Below, one piece after another: positions 8,619 through 17,613 of a DNA stretch of 54,026 nt (positions within the stretch are counted from its first letter, which is position 1; each line of letters begins with the position of its first letter). The notes below the pieces were generated by a model. It saw only the letters and a list, made by a program, of their open reading frames with translations, did no database searches and had not been told where the DNA came from. Position numbers and translations under genes: made by a program. Source of the stretch: Streptomyces beigongshangae (lineage in GTDB: Bacteria > Actinomycetota > Actinomycetes > Streptomycetales > Streptomycetaceae); NCBI RefSeq assembly GCF_019710745.1, contig NZ_JAHKJW010000038.1, positions 1-54,026 on the forward strand, given 5' to 3'.

Positions 8619-8942
8619 TCAGGCCATGACCGCCAGGGCCAGCGCCGCCAAGGTCAGCGCCGTCAGCACTGTGAGCGCGGCCACCGGGAGCGTCACCTGC
8701 CGGACCCGCCCGATCCGGGCACGCACGCTTCGCACGCGGCGCTCGACGCGTCCACCGGGTGCGGGTGCGGGTGCGGGTGCGGGTGCGGGTGCGGATCCAG
8801 GTTCGCGTTCCCCTGTACGACCGGGACCGAGGAGGATGCTGCACCAACGGCAGTCACTCTCCTCGGCCGGCCGGGACGCACCCGCCGCACCCGGTACTTG
8901 TGCGAAGGCCGCCGTGGGCCCGACCTCGTCCCATGTCGTCAT
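8619..8942 (-). CDS. Small hypothetical protein with Ala-Pro repeat and C-terminal membrane segment
   Basis: Possible 107-residue protein I do not recognise. It has a CRWCSILLGPG stretch with two cysteines (about residues 31-41), a tract of alternating Ala-Pro encoded by a hexanucleotide repeat (8755-8796), a basic segment RVERRVRSVRARIGRVRQ, and a C-terminal hydrophobic helix of about 24 residues ending at the stop, which suggests a tail-anchored membrane protein. The start at 8942 is a guess: the ribosome site is weak and a longer frame (to 9089) is open. The alternation of basic then hydrophobic segments argues for real coding. Confidence 0.45.
   Translation of the reverse strand: MTTWDEVGPTAAFAQVPGAAGASRPAEESDCRWCSILLGPGRTGEREPGSAPAPAPAPAPAPGGRVERRVRSVRARIGRVRQVTLPVAALTVLTALTLAALALAVMA
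8755..8796. repeat. Hexanucleotide tandem repeat GCGGGT
   Basis: Five exact copies of GCGGGT at 8761-8790 flanked by one degenerate copy on each side. In the minus-strand frame it encodes alternating Ala-Pro. Likely to vary in copy number between strains. Confidence 0.85.
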
Positions 8943-9296
8943 GGCACGTCCAACGACGGCCCTCACGCCGGGCCACGCCCGGGGAGGCCATCGTGACGGG
9001 GTCGTCACCGGGTCTTTACCGGCCCTGAACACGGCAAGTAGCCGTGGCAGACAGCTCCGGCAAGTGGTCCTGGCAAATCGTTTTGGCATACGCCTGCACC
9101 CAGGGCGGAACCATGGGATCCGGTCCTGTCGCCAGGGGTCACCGAAAGGGTGAAAGCCGCGTCCTGCGACCGGCCGGTGAAACCCCGTGGAGCGCCATGG
9201 GGCGAGCGGGGTACCCGTATGCCGTCCGTGGTCCTCGTTGCACGGGGGCCACCGCCACCGCGTACCGTGGGGCCCTCACGACCGGAGGTCATACAC
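8943..9296. other. Intergenic region without a recognised gene
   Basis: I see no coding frame here. The left part has four GGCA-containing steps (near 9043, 9058, 9073 and 9084), three of them TGGCA, on one DNA face, a pattern of unknown meaning. The right part holds TTGCAC (from 9236) and a TACCGT about 19 bp on, a weak candidate promoter for the gene at 9297. Confidence 0.4.
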
Positions 9297-9623
9297 ATGT
9301 CCGCGCTACCGCACGAGCCGAGTACAGAGGCATCCTCGGACCCGTACGCGTTCGAGTTCGCCGACGGTCCGCAGACGCTCGCCGAGCTGCGTGCCGCGCT
9401 CGCGGAGATCAACCCCGAGGTGCTGACCGCTTTCGACGCGCGGCTCGACGCCGCGACGTTCGGCTGGGACCACGACGAGGTCATCGCCAAGGCCCGCCGG
9501 GCCGTGGCGTTCTCGAAGCGGGCCCGGGCGGCCGCCGAAGCGGCCGCCCGGGAGGAAGCGGCCGGGGCCCAGCGGGTCGACGACCCGTGGGCCCACCTCG
9601 ATGTGCGGGACAGCACCCCGTGA
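9297..9623 (+). CDS. Conserved-looking small hypothetical protein
   Basis: Predicted 108-residue, mostly alpha-helical, acidic-then-basic cytoplasmic protein of unknown function. It starts MSALPHEPSTEASSDPYAFEF, contains TLAELRAALAEINPEVLTAFDARLDAA and a charged Ala-rich helix RRAVAFSKRARAAAEAAAREE, and ends DPWAHLDVRDSTP. The ATG has GGAGG 8 bases upstream, and third-position GC bias is strong, so it is very likely translated. No neighbour suggests a role. Confidence 0.75.
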   Translation: MSALPHEPSTEASSDPYAFEFADGPQTLAELRAALAEINPEVLTAFDARLDAATFGWDHDEVIAKARRAVAFSKRARAAAEAAAREEAAGAQRVDDPWAHLDVRDSTP

Positions 9624-9634
9624 CCCACTGACCG

Positions 9635-9668
9635 TGACCCGCTGACCCGCTGACCCGCTGACCCGCTG
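9635..9668. repeat. Eight-base tandem repeat GACCCGCT
   Basis: Four consecutive copies between the small hypothetical gene and the convergent meaB gene. No function is apparent. Confidence 0.7.
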
Positions 9669-9704
9669 GGCCGCACGTCCCGGACCCGCGGGCCCGGGAC
9701 CCCG

Positions 9705-10712
9705 TCAGCCGTCCGTCCCCGCTCCCGTCCCCGCCGCTGTCCCGCCGAACGCCCGCAGGATGCGCTCGGCGGCCAGCGTGGCCGTCAACTCGCCCTGCCG
9801 CACCCGCTGTTCCAGCTCGGGCGCCAGGGCCCGTACGGCCGGGTCCGCGTGCAGCCGGCCCAGCAGCTCCTCGCGGACCATCGTCCAGGTCCAGTCGACC
9901 TGCTGGTCGCGGCGTTTCGCGGCGAGCCGGCCGGAGGAGTCGAGCAGCGCACGGTGCTGTTCGAGACGCTCCCAGACCTCGTCCAGGCCCGCCGACTCGC
10001 GGGCGCTGCAGCTCAGCACCGGCGGGGTCCAGACCGCGTCCTTGCCGTGCATCAGCCGCAGGGCGCCCGCCAGCTCCCGTGCCGCGGCCCGCGCGTCACG
10101 CTCGTGGGGGCCGTCCGCCTTGTTGACGGCGATCACGTCCGCCAGTTCCAGGACGCCCTTCTTGATGCCCTGGAGCTGGTCGCCGGTACGGGCCAGCGTC
10201 AGCAGCAGGAAGGAGTCGACCATGTTCGCGACCGCGGTCTCGGACTGGCCGACGCCGACCGTCTCCACCAGCACCACGTCGTAGCCCGCGGCCTCCATGA
10301 CGACGATCGACTCACGGGTCGCCTTGGCCACCCCGCCGAGGGTGCCCGCGGTGGGGGAGGGGCGGATGAAGGCCGCCGGGTCCACGGCCAGGCGCTCCAT
10401 CCGGGTCTTGTCGCCCAGGATGGAGCCGCCCGTGCGGCTGGAGGACGGGTCCACGGCGAGCACCGCCACCCGGTGGCCGAGCCCGGTGAGCATCGTGCCG
10501 AACGCGTCGATGAACGTCGACTTGCCGACCCCCGGGACGCCGCTGACGCCGATCCGCCGCGCCCGGCCGCTGTGCGGGAGCAGCTCGGTCAGCAGCTCCT
10601 GCGCCAGCGCCCGGTGCCGCGGCCGGGTGGACTCGACGAGGGTGATGGCGCGCGCGACGAGCGCGCGCTTCCCGTCGAGCACGCCCTTGACGTAGGTGTC
10701 GAGTTCGATCAC
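9705..10712 (-). CDS. meaB: Methylmalonyl-CoA mutase-associated GTPase MeaB
   Basis: Predicted 335-residue G3E P-loop GTPase that gates adenosylcobalamin delivery to methylmalonyl-CoA mutase and protects it from inactivation. The Walker A motif is GVPGVGKSTFIDAFG (from residue 53), followed by VLAVDPSSSRTGGSILGDKTRM, the switch-region sequence VETVGVGQSE and the base-recognition NKAD. The start is GTG 10712, which overlaps the mutB stop in a GTGA junction, so translation is coupled. It is the last gene of the mutA-mutB-meaB operon. The C-terminus ends in a short Gly/Ala/Thr tail. Confidence 0.95.
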   Translation of the reverse strand: MIELDTYVKGVLDGKRALVARAITLVESTRPRHRALAQELLTELLPHSGRARRIGVSGVPGVGKSTFIDAFGTMLTGLGHRVAVLAVDPSSSRTGGSILGDKTRMERLAVDPAAFIRPSPTAGTLGGVAKATRESIVVMEAAGYDVVLVETVGVGQSETAVANMVDSFLLLTLARTGDQLQGIKKGVLELADVIAVNKADGPHERDARAAARELAGALRLMHGKDAVWTPPVLSCSARESAGLDEVWERLEQHRALLDSSGRLAAKRRDQQVDWTWTMVREELLGRLHADPAVRALAPELEQRVRQGELTATLAAERILRAFGGTAAGTGAGTDG

Positions 10713-12883
10713 AGGTCGTGCCCGAGCCCGGTCGAGAGCCGCCGGACCAGGTCGTACGCCGCGTCCGGGATCACCGTCCCGGGCGGGAACACGGCCGCCG
10801 CGCCCATCTCCAGCAGGGTCGGCACGTCCTGCGGCGGGATCACCCCGCCGACGACGATCATGATGTCCTCCCGGCCCTCCGCCGCCAGCTCCTCCCGCAG
10901 CGCCGGTACGAGGGTCAGGTGCCCGGCGGCCAGCGACGAGACGCCCACGATGTGCACGTCCGCCTCCACCGCCTGACGGGCCACCTCGGCGGGCGTCTGG
11001 AACAGCGGGCCGACGTCGACGTCGAAGCCGAGGTCGGCGAAGGCGGTCGCGATGACCTTCTGGCCGCGGTCGTGGCCGTCCTGGCCCATCTTGGCGACCA
11101 GGATGCGCGGGCGGCGGCCCTCGGCCTCCTCGAAGGAGTCGACGAGCGCACGGGTGCGGCCCACGGACGGGGACTCGCCTGCTTCGTTGCGGTACACACC
11201 GGCGATCGTACGGATCTGGCCCGCGTGCCGCCCGTACACCTTCTCCAGGGCGTCGGAGATCTCCCCGACGGTGGCCTTGGCGCGGGCCGCGTGCACCGCC
11301 AGCTCCAGCAGGTTGCCCTCGCCGCCGGCCGCCCGGGTCAGGGCGTCGAGCGCGTCCCGGCAGGCCCGCTCGTCGCGCTCCGCCCGCAGCCGCCGCAGCT
11401 TCTCGATCTGCTGGGCGCGCACGGAGGAGTTGTCGACGGTGAGGACGTCGATCTGCTCGTCGGTCCCGACGCGGTACTTGTTGACGCCGACGACCGGCTG
11501 GCGGCCGGAGTCGATCCGCGCCTGGGTGCGGGCCGCGGCCTCCTCCACCCGGAGCTTGGGGATGCCCGCGTCGATGGCCTGCGCCATACCGCCCGCGGCC
11601 TCGACCTCCTCGATGTGCTGCCAGGTCCGGCGGGCGAGGTCGTACGTCAGCTTCTCGACGTACGCGCTGCCGCCCCACGGGTCGATGACCCGGGTCGTGC
11701 CCGACTCCTGCTGGATCAGCAGCTGGGTGTTGCGGGCGATGCGCGCCGAGAAGTCGGTGGGCAGGGCGAGCGCCTCGTCGAGGGCGTTGGTGTGCAGCGA
11801 CTGGGTGTGGCCCTGGGTCGCCGCCATCGCCTCCACACAGGTGCGCGTCACGTTGTTGAACACGTCCTGCGCCGTCAGCGACCAGCCCGAGGTCTGCGAA
11901 TGGGTGCGCAGGGAGAGGGACTTGGCGTTCTTCGGGTCGAACTGCCTCACCAGCTTCGCCCACAGCAGGCGCGCCGCGCGCAGCTTGGCGACCTCCATGA
12001 AGAAGTTCATGCCGATCGCCCAGAAGAAGGACAGCCGCGGCGCGAACGCGTCGACGTCCAGGCCGGCCCCGCGGCCCGCGCGGATGTACTCGACACCGTC
12101 CGCGAGCGTGTACGCCAGCTCCAGGTCGGCCGTCGCGCCCGCCTCCTGGATGTGGTAGCCCGAGATGGAGATGGAGTTGTAGCGCGGCATCCGCTGCGAG
12201 GTGTACGAGAAGATGTCGGAGATGATCCGCATCGACGGCTTCGGCGGATAGATGTAGGTGTTGCGGACCATGAACTCCTTGAGGATGTCGTTCTGGATGG
12301 TCCCGGCCAGCTTCTCCGGCGGTACGCCCTGCTCCTCCGCCGCCACGATGTACAGCGCGAGGATCGGCAGCACGGCGCCGTTCATCGTCATCGAGACGGT
12401 CATCCTGTCCAGCGGGATGCCGTCGAAGAGCTGACGCATGTCGAGGATCGAGTCGATGGCCACACCCGCCATGCCGACGTCACCCGTCACACGCGGGTGG
12501 TCGCTGTCGTAGCCGCGGTGGGTGGGCAGGTCGAAGGCGACCGACAGGCCCTTCTGGCCGGCGGCGAGGTTGCGCCGGTAGAAGGCGTTGGACTCCTCGG
12601 CCGTGGAGAAGCCCGCGTACTGGCGGATCGTCCAGGGCTGGTTGACGTACATCGTGGGGTAGGGGCCGCGCAGGTACGGCGCCACACCCGGGTAGGTGCC
12701 CAGGAAGTCGAGGCCCTCCAGGTCACGGCCGGTGTACAGCGGCTTGACCGCGATGCCCTCCGGGGTCTCCCAGAACGCCTCGTCGCCGCCGGTCGCGTTC
12801 TTGACGGCCCGGCGCCAGTCCTCGGCGCCGGCCGCGGCGGCCGGGGTCCCCAGGCCGATCCCGGAGAAGTCGGGGATTCCCAT
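10709..12883 (-). CDS. mutB: Methylmalonyl-CoA mutase large (alpha, catalytic) subunit
   Basis: Predicted 724-residue adenosylcobalamin-dependent mutase interconverting succinyl-CoA and (R)-methylmalonyl-CoA, which supplies methylmalonyl-CoA for polyketides and handles propionyl-CoA. The N-terminal CoA-binding barrel includes TMYVNQPWTIRQYAGFSTAEESNAFYRRNLAAGQ and NSISISGYHIQEAGA. The C-terminal B12 domain has the base-off motif MGQDGHDRGQKVIA, where the His replaces the dimethylbenzimidazole ligand. The ATG overlaps the last base of the mutA stop (TGATG), so the two subunits are made in step. Confidence 0.97.
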   Translation of the reverse strand: MGIPDFSGIGLGTPAAAAGAEDWRRAVKNATGGDEAFWETPEGIAVKPLYTGRDLEGLDFLGTYPGVAPYLRGPYPTMYVNQPWTIRQYAGFSTAEESNAFYRRNLAAGQKGLSVAFDLPTHRGYDSDHPRVTGDVGMAGVAIDSILDMRQLFDGIPLDRMTVSMTMNGAVLPILALYIVAAEEQGVPPEKLAGTIQNDILKEFMVRNTYIYPPKPSMRIISDIFSYTSQRMPRYNSISISGYHIQEAGATADLELAYTLADGVEYIRAGRGAGLDVDAFAPRLSFFWAIGMNFFMEVAKLRAARLLWAKLVRQFDPKNAKSLSLRTHSQTSGWSLTAQDVFNNVTRTCVEAMAATQGHTQSLHTNALDEALALPTDFSARIARNTQLLIQQESGTTRVIDPWGGSAYVEKLTYDLARRTWQHIEEVEAAGGMAQAIDAGIPKLRVEEAAARTQARIDSGRQPVVGVNKYRVGTDEQIDVLTVDNSSVRAQQIEKLRRLRAERDERACRDALDALTRAAGGEGNLLELAVHAARAKATVGEISDALEKVYGRHAGQIRTIAGVYRNEAGESPSVGRTRALVDSFEEAEGRRPRILVAKMGQDGHDRGQKVIATAFADLGFDVDVGPLFQTPAEVARQAVEADVHIVGVSSLAAGHLTLVPALREELAAEGREDIMIVVGGVIPPQDVPTLLEMGAAAVFPPGTVIPDAAYDLVRRLSTGLGHDL

Positions 12884-14691
12884 CAGGACACTCCCATGCG
12901 GTCGAGGGTGGCGGAGAGCACGGCGACGGCGTCGCAGCCCGCGAAGACGTACGCGTCGACATCCGGGTACTGCCCGGGACGGCCGGCCAGGAACACCTGC
13001 CGGGCGCCCGCCGCCCGCAGGGCCCGGGCGGTGTCCGCGGCCTGCTCCCCGTACAGCGCGTCGCTGGAGCACAGGCACGCCTCGGTGGCCCCGCTGTCCT
13101 CGAAGGAGCCCTCGGTGACGGGCTCGATGCCACCGGCCTGGAACAGGTTGGCGGCGAAGGTGGTCCGGGCGGTGTGGGCGGCGGCGGGGCCGATGGTGGC
13201 GAGGTAGACGCGCGGCCGGGTCCCGGTGGCCGCCAGGTGTGCGTCGGAACGGGCCCGCAGCGCCTCGTACGCCTCGTCGCGCCGTACCTTCGGCAGTCCG
13301 CCGGACGGCGGCTCGGGAGCGGGTTCGCGCTCCACGGCGGGCTCGGCGAGGTTCGGGAACTCGCTGACCCCGGTGACGGGCTCGCGCCGCGTGGCGAGCT
13401 TCGCGCTGCGCGCCCGCCAGGTGTCCGCCAGGTCCTGGCCGAGGCGGCCCGAGCGCAGGGCGGTCGCCTGACCGCCGAGGCCCTCGATGTGCTGGAAGAA
13501 CTCCCAAGCGGCGTGGGCCAGTTCGTCCGTGAGGCGCTCCACGTACCAGGAGCCGCCGGCCGGGTCGATCACCCGTGCCAGGTGCGACTCCTCGATGAGG
13601 ATCGTCGAGGTGTTGCGGGCGATGCGGCGGGCGAAGGCGTCCGGCAGTCCGAGGGCGTGGTCGAAGGGGAGCACGGTGACGGCGTCGGCGCCGCCGACCC
13701 CGGCGGCGAGCGTGGCGATGGTCGTGCGCAGCATGTTCACGTACGGATCGCGGCGCGACATCATCACCGGGGACGTGACGGCGTGCTGCGGCCGCGCGCC
13801 CGCCTCCGGCGCCCCGCACACCTCGGCGACCCGCGCCCACAGACGGCGCGCGGCACGCAGCTTGGCGATGGTCAGGAACTGGTCGGCGGTGGCCGCGTAC
13901 CTGAACTCCAGCTGCCCGCACGCCTGTTCCACGGAGAGCCCGGCCCCGGTCAGCTCCCGCAGATAGGCGACCGCGGTCGCCAGGGAGGCACCCAGCTCCT
14001 GCGCGGCCGAGCCGCCCGCCTCGTGGTACGGCAGCGCGTCGACGGTCAGCGCCCGCAGCCCCGGGTACGCGTCGGCGCACCGCCGGGCCAGCGCGGCGGC
14101 CGGCGCGAAGGGCAACGCCTCGCCGGTACGCGCCTCGTGACCCAGCGGGTCCGCGCCGAGGCTGCCGCGTACGGCGTCCCCGGCGACGGCCCGCTCCCCG
14201 TACAGCCGCAGCAGTTCCCCGGCGGCCGACTCGGTGTCACGTCCCGCGTCGAGGACGACGGGCGCCAGGTCGAGGTGGACGCCGTCGAGGACCCGGGCCA
14301 GCGAGGACACGGGGAAGCCGCCCTCGCCGACGACCAGCCAGAGCGAGGTGACCCCGTTCTCCAGGTCCGCGAGGACCGCGGCGTTGTCGGCCGTCGTGTG
14401 CCGCTGGCGCACGCCCCAGCCGCCCACGGTGTTCCCCTCGGGCCGGCCGCCTCGTACGAAGGGCGCGAAGCCGGGGAGACCGGGATCGGGAATGTCGTCG
14501 TGCGCCGTGTAGAGAGGGCGGGTGGTGAGTCCGTCCTCCAGCGCGGTGGACAGGGCTGCCTCCGCCGTCTCGTCCGAGACATCCTTGCCCGACTTGCTGA
14601 GCACGCCCGCCACCAGGCGGCGCCACTGCTCATGTGTCGCGGAAGGAAACTCGGCGGCCAGCGGGAGCCCGTCATTGGGCAGGACCGTCAT
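12883..14691 (-). CDS. mutA: Methylmalonyl-CoA mutase small (beta) subunit
   Basis: Predicted 602-residue structural subunit that pairs with MutB. It shares the mutase barrel (ADAVTVLPFDHALGLPDAFARRIARNTSTILIEESHLARVIDPAGGSWYVE) but the C-terminal domain lacks the DxHxxG cobalamin motif, as expected for the non-catalytic chain. Upstream, ATGCTA at 14698-14703 reads on the minus strand as TAGCAT, a good -10 only 6 bp from the ATG, and there is no clear ribosome site, so the message may be leaderless. First gene of the operon with mutB and meaB. Confidence 0.95.
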   Translation of the reverse strand: MTVLPNDGLPLAAEFPSATHEQWRRLVAGVLSKSGKDVSDETAEAALSTALEDGLTTRPLYTAHDDIPDPGLPGFAPFVRGGRPEGNTVGGWGVRQRHTTADNAAVLADLENGVTSLWLVVGEGGFPVSSLARVLDGVHLDLAPVVLDAGRDTESAAGELLRLYGERAVAGDAVRGSLGADPLGHEARTGEALPFAPAAALARRCADAYPGLRALTVDALPYHEAGGSAAQELGASLATAVAYLRELTGAGLSVEQACGQLEFRYAATADQFLTIAKLRAARRLWARVAEVCGAPEAGARPQHAVTSPVMMSRRDPYVNMLRTTIATLAAGVGGADAVTVLPFDHALGLPDAFARRIARNTSTILIEESHLARVIDPAGGSWYVERLTDELAHAAWEFFQHIEGLGGQATALRSGRLGQDLADTWRARSAKLATRREPVTGVSEFPNLAEPAVEREPAPEPPSGGLPKVRRDEAYEALRARSDAHLAATGTRPRVYLATIGPAAAHTARTTFAANLFQAGGIEPVTEGSFEDSGATEACLCSSDALYGEQAADTARALRAAGARQVFLAGRPGQYPDVDAYVFAGCDAVAVLSATLDRMGVS

Positions 14692-14961
14692 GCTCGGATG
14701 CTAGGGCAGATTCCGCGGGCCGTAGCAGAGGCCGACGCTGTGACCTTGGCCTCTTGGATTTTAGGACCTTCTCCCCGGCTTTCGTGGCAACCCCTGCGGG
14801 CCCCTGTTCGGGTTCCGCGGACCCCGGTTCCGGCTCCGCGGGCCCGGTTCCGGGCCGTTCGCCGGGCGCCGTCCCCCGTGTGACCCGGGCCACATGCGCA
14901 CCGAGGAACCCGACCCGGCACGGTCCCGACTACTGGGGCGGTACGGCGCGATCCGAGTGAC

Positions 14962-14981
14962 GTCGTACGACGCCGTACGAC
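14962..14981. promoter_or_regulatory. Paired 10-bp palindromes upstream of copper operon
   Basis: GTCGTACGAC (perfect palindrome, 14962-14971) is immediately followed by GCCGTACGAC (14972-14981), making a tandem operator-like element 21 bp before the start of the first copper gene. It does not resemble the CsoR box I know. The binding factor is unknown. Confidence 0.45.
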
Positions 14982-15001
14982 ATGACCTGGAGACGCGGTT
15001 G

Positions 15002-15289
15002 ATGGACGAGTCCCGGCAATCCCCTGCACCCCCCGTGCCCCGTACGGTCGCGCTCCTGCGCGGCGCGGCACCTCCGCCCGCCCTCTGCGGCTTCCTCCTG
15101 CTGCTGGTCCTGGTCTTCACGGCCTCCCACGCCGCCGGGGCCTCCGCCGGGCCGGTCGCGCCCGGCATGCACGGCACCGGGACGAGCGGTACGGGCGGCG
15201 GTGGCACCTCCGACATGGAGGACATGGGCGGCATGGAGGACATGGGGGAGACCGGTGGCACGGGCGACCCGCGGGAAGGCGGCCACTGA
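15002..15289 (+). CDS. Met-rich single-span membrane peptide of the copper operon
   Basis: Predicted 95-residue protein. A cytoplasmic N-terminus, one transmembrane helix (FLLLLVLVFTASHAAGA, about residues 37-53) and an outside tail rich in Gly, Met, Asp and His (GMHGTGTSGTGG, then DMEDMGGMEDMGE). Methionine- and acid-rich tails of this kind bind Cu(I)/Cu(II) in other systems; here that is inference. ATG 15002 has a GGAG about 9 bases upstream and is preferred over the longer frame from 14894. Its TGA overlaps the ATG of the copper ATPase gene by one base, so the two are co-translated. Confidence 0.7.
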   Translation: MDESRQSPAPPVPRTVALLRGAAPPPALCGFLLLLVLVFTASHAAGASAGPVAPGMHGTGTSGTGGGGTSDMEDMGGMEDMGETGGTGDPREGGH

Positions 15290-17613
15290 TGGGCGCGGAA
15301 CCGGCCACCGCCCTGCTGGTCACCGATCTCACCGTGGGCGGGATGACCTGTGGGGCCTGTGTGAGCCGTGTCGAGAAGAAGCTCGGCAGGCTGGCAGGGG
15401 TCACGGCGACCGTCAACCTGGCCACCGGGAAGGCCCGCGTGACCCATCCGGCGGACATCGGCCCCGGCGAACTCGTGGCCACCGTGGAGAAGGCCGGCTA
15501 CACGGCCGCCGTACCCGCGCCTCCACCCGTAACCGCAACCGCATCCGCATCCGCATCCGCACCGGTCGGGCACGGACGGCGGGGACAGCACGACGTGCCG
15601 GAAGCCGCGGACGGCGACGGGTCCGAGGACCTGCGGCCCGAACGCGACCGGCTGGTGGTCACGGCCCTGCTCGCCCTGCCCGTCCTCGTCCTGTCGATGG
15701 TGCCCGCGCTCCAGTTCCGCAACTGGCAGTGGCTGTGCTTCGCCCTCGCCGCGCCCGTCGCGGTGTGGAGTTCCTGGCCCTTCCACGTACGCGCGGCACG
15801 CGGACTGCGGCACTCCACGGCGACCATGGACACCCTGGTCTCCCTGGGCGTGCTGGCCTCCTTCTCCTGGTCGGCGTACGCCCTCTTCCTCGGCGGCGCC
15901 GGTGATCCCCGGACGCGGATGCCGTTCACGCTCGTGCCCTCCGTGTCGGACGGCGTCGCGCACCTCTACCTCGAAGCCGCGGTCGGCGTACCGCTGTTCG
16001 TGCTGGCGGGCCGCTTCCTGGAGGCGCGGGCCCGGCACGGGACCGGGGCGGCACTGCGGTCGCTGGCCCGGCTCGCGGCCAAGGAGGTGTCCGTGCGCGA
16101 GAACGGCACCGAACGGCTCGTCGCCATCGAGGAGTTGCGCGCCGGACAGGTCTTCGCCGTACGGCCGGGGGAGCGGTTCGCCACCGACGGGGAGGTGGTG
16201 GAGGGCAGTTCCGCGGTGGATCCGTCCCTGGTCACGGGGGAGACCGGGCCGGTCGAGATCGGGCCCGGGTCGGCCGTGACCGGCGGGGCCGTCAACGCCG
16301 GTGGACTGCTGCTCGTACGGGCCACGGCCGTCGGCGCGGACACCCGACTCGCCCGCATCACCCGGCTGGTGACGGACGCACAGGCCGGGAAGGCGCGTGC
16401 CCAGCGGCTGGCCGACACGGTGGCCGGTGTGTTCGTGCCCGTCGTCCTGGCGCTGGCCGTGACCACGCTCGGATTCTGGCTGGGCGCCGGTGCCGACGCC
16501 CAGGCCGCCGTCACCGCGTGCGTGGCCGTCCTGGTCGTGGCCTGCCCGTGCGCCCTGGGCCTCGCCACCCCGACCGCGCTGATGGCCGCGACCGGCCGGG
16601 GAGCCCAGTTGGGTGTCCTGGTCACCGGGCCGCAGGCACTGGAAGGGCTGCGGCACGTCGACGCCGTCGTCCTGGACAAGACCGGCACGCTCACCTCCGG
16701 CCGTACGGCCGTCGCCGCGGTCACCGCCGTACCGGGCGGGCTCGGACGCGAGGAGGTGGTCCGGCTGGCGGGAGCCGTCGAGCAGGGCTCGGAGCATCCG
16801 CTCGGCCGGGCCGTCGCCGCGTACGCCCGGCGGGAACCGCCCGGCCGGCCGCTGCCGGACGTCAGCGGGTTCACCGCCCTGCCGGGGCGTGGAGTACGTG
16901 GCCGGGTCGAAGGACGCCTCGTCGAGGTGCTCGCCCCGGACGACGGGCTCCCCGCGGAACTGGCGGACGCCCTGGCGGCGGCCGGGACCACCGCCCGCAC
17001 CCCCGTCGTGGTGCGGGTGGACGGCACGGCCGAAGCGCTGATCGAGATCGGTGACACCGTACGGCCCGGCAGCTACCGGGCCGTCGAACGGCTGCGGCGG
17101 CTCGGCGTGCGCCCCGTGCTCGCGACCGGTGACCGCGAGGCGCCCGCGACGGCCGTCGCGGACGCCCTGCGGATCGACGAGGTGCACGCCCGCCGTACGC
17201 CCGAGGGCAAGGCCGAGCTCGTACGGGACCTGCGGGAGCAGGGGTACCGGGTCGCGGTCGTCGGCGACGGCGTCAACGACGCCGCCGCCCTCGCCGGTGC
17301 CGATCTGGGCATCGCCATGGGGAGCGGCACCGACGTGGCCATCGGAGCCGCCGACGTCACGCTGGTGCGCGGCGACATCGAGACCCTGGCGGACGCGGTC
17401 CTGCTGGCCCGGCGCACGCTGAGCACCATGCGCGTCAACCTCGTGTGGGCCTTCGGCTACAACGCCGTCACCGTGCCGCTCGCCATGGTCGGCCTGCTCG
17501 ACCCGATGCTCGCCGCGCTGGCCATGTCGGCCAGTTCGGTGCTCGTCGTCGCCAACAGCCTGCGCCTGCGCGCCTGGCAGCCCCCGTCCGCGCCCCGGGG
17601 ACGCACCCGGTGA
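15289..17613 (+). CDS. Copper-exporting P1B-type ATPase (CopA-like)
   Basis: Predicted 774-residue heavy-metal ATPase exporting Cu(I) from the cytoplasm. One N-terminal HMA domain with GGMTCGAC (Cys21, Cys24), a Thr/Ala/Ser linker encoded partly by GCATCC repeats, then the membrane core. Key motifs: VVACPCALGLATPTAL (CPC near residue 419), phosphorylation site DKTGTLTSG (Asp463), SEHPLG for nucleotide binding, and GDGVNDAAALAGADLGIAMGSGTDVA (from residue 659). The CPC motif marks Cu/Ag specificity. The gene is coupled to the upstream Met-rich peptide and to the downstream PCu(A)C gene by 1-4 nt overlaps. Confidence 0.95.
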   Translation: MGAEPATALLVTDLTVGGMTCGACVSRVEKKLGRLAGVTATVNLATGKARVTHPADIGPGELVATVEKAGYTAAVPAPPPVTATASASASAPVGHGRRGQHDVPEAADGDGSEDLRPERDRLVVTALLALPVLVLSMVPALQFRNWQWLCFALAAPVAVWSSWPFHVRAARGLRHSTATMDTLVSLGVLASFSWSAYALFLGGAGDPRTRMPFTLVPSVSDGVAHLYLEAAVGVPLFVLAGRFLEARARHGTGAALRSLARLAAKEVSVRENGTERLVAIEELRAGQVFAVRPGERFATDGEVVEGSSAVDPSLVTGETGPVEIGPGSAVTGGAVNAGGLLLVRATAVGADTRLARITRLVTDAQAGKARAQRLADTVAGVFVPVVLALAVTTLGFWLGAGADAQAAVTACVAVLVVACPCALGLATPTALMAATGRGAQLGVLVTGPQALEGLRHVDAVVLDKTGTLTSGRTAVAAVTAVPGGLGREEVVRLAGAVEQGSEHPLGRAVAAYARREPPGRPLPDVSGFTALPGRGVRGRVEGRLVEVLAPDDGLPAELADALAAAGTTARTPVVVRVDGTAEALIEIGDTVRPGSYRAVERLRRLGVRPVLATGDREAPATAVADALRIDEVHARRTPEGKAELVRDLREQGYRVAVVGDGVNDAAALAGADLGIAMGSGTDVAIGAADVTLVRGDIETLADAVLLARRTLSTMRVNLVWAFGYNAVTVPLAMVGLLDPMLAALAMSASSVLVVANSLRLRAWQPPSAPRGRTR

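Noticed and set aside
9624..9704. GACCCGCT repeats as a CRISPR or att site
   Set aside because: Simple head-to-tail 8-mers without spacers; no cas or integrase genes in the window.
14894..15001. Longer start for the Met-rich peptide gene
   Set aside because: It would place the palindromic repeats inside coding DNA, and ATG 15002 has the better ribosome site and gives a normal membrane-protein start.
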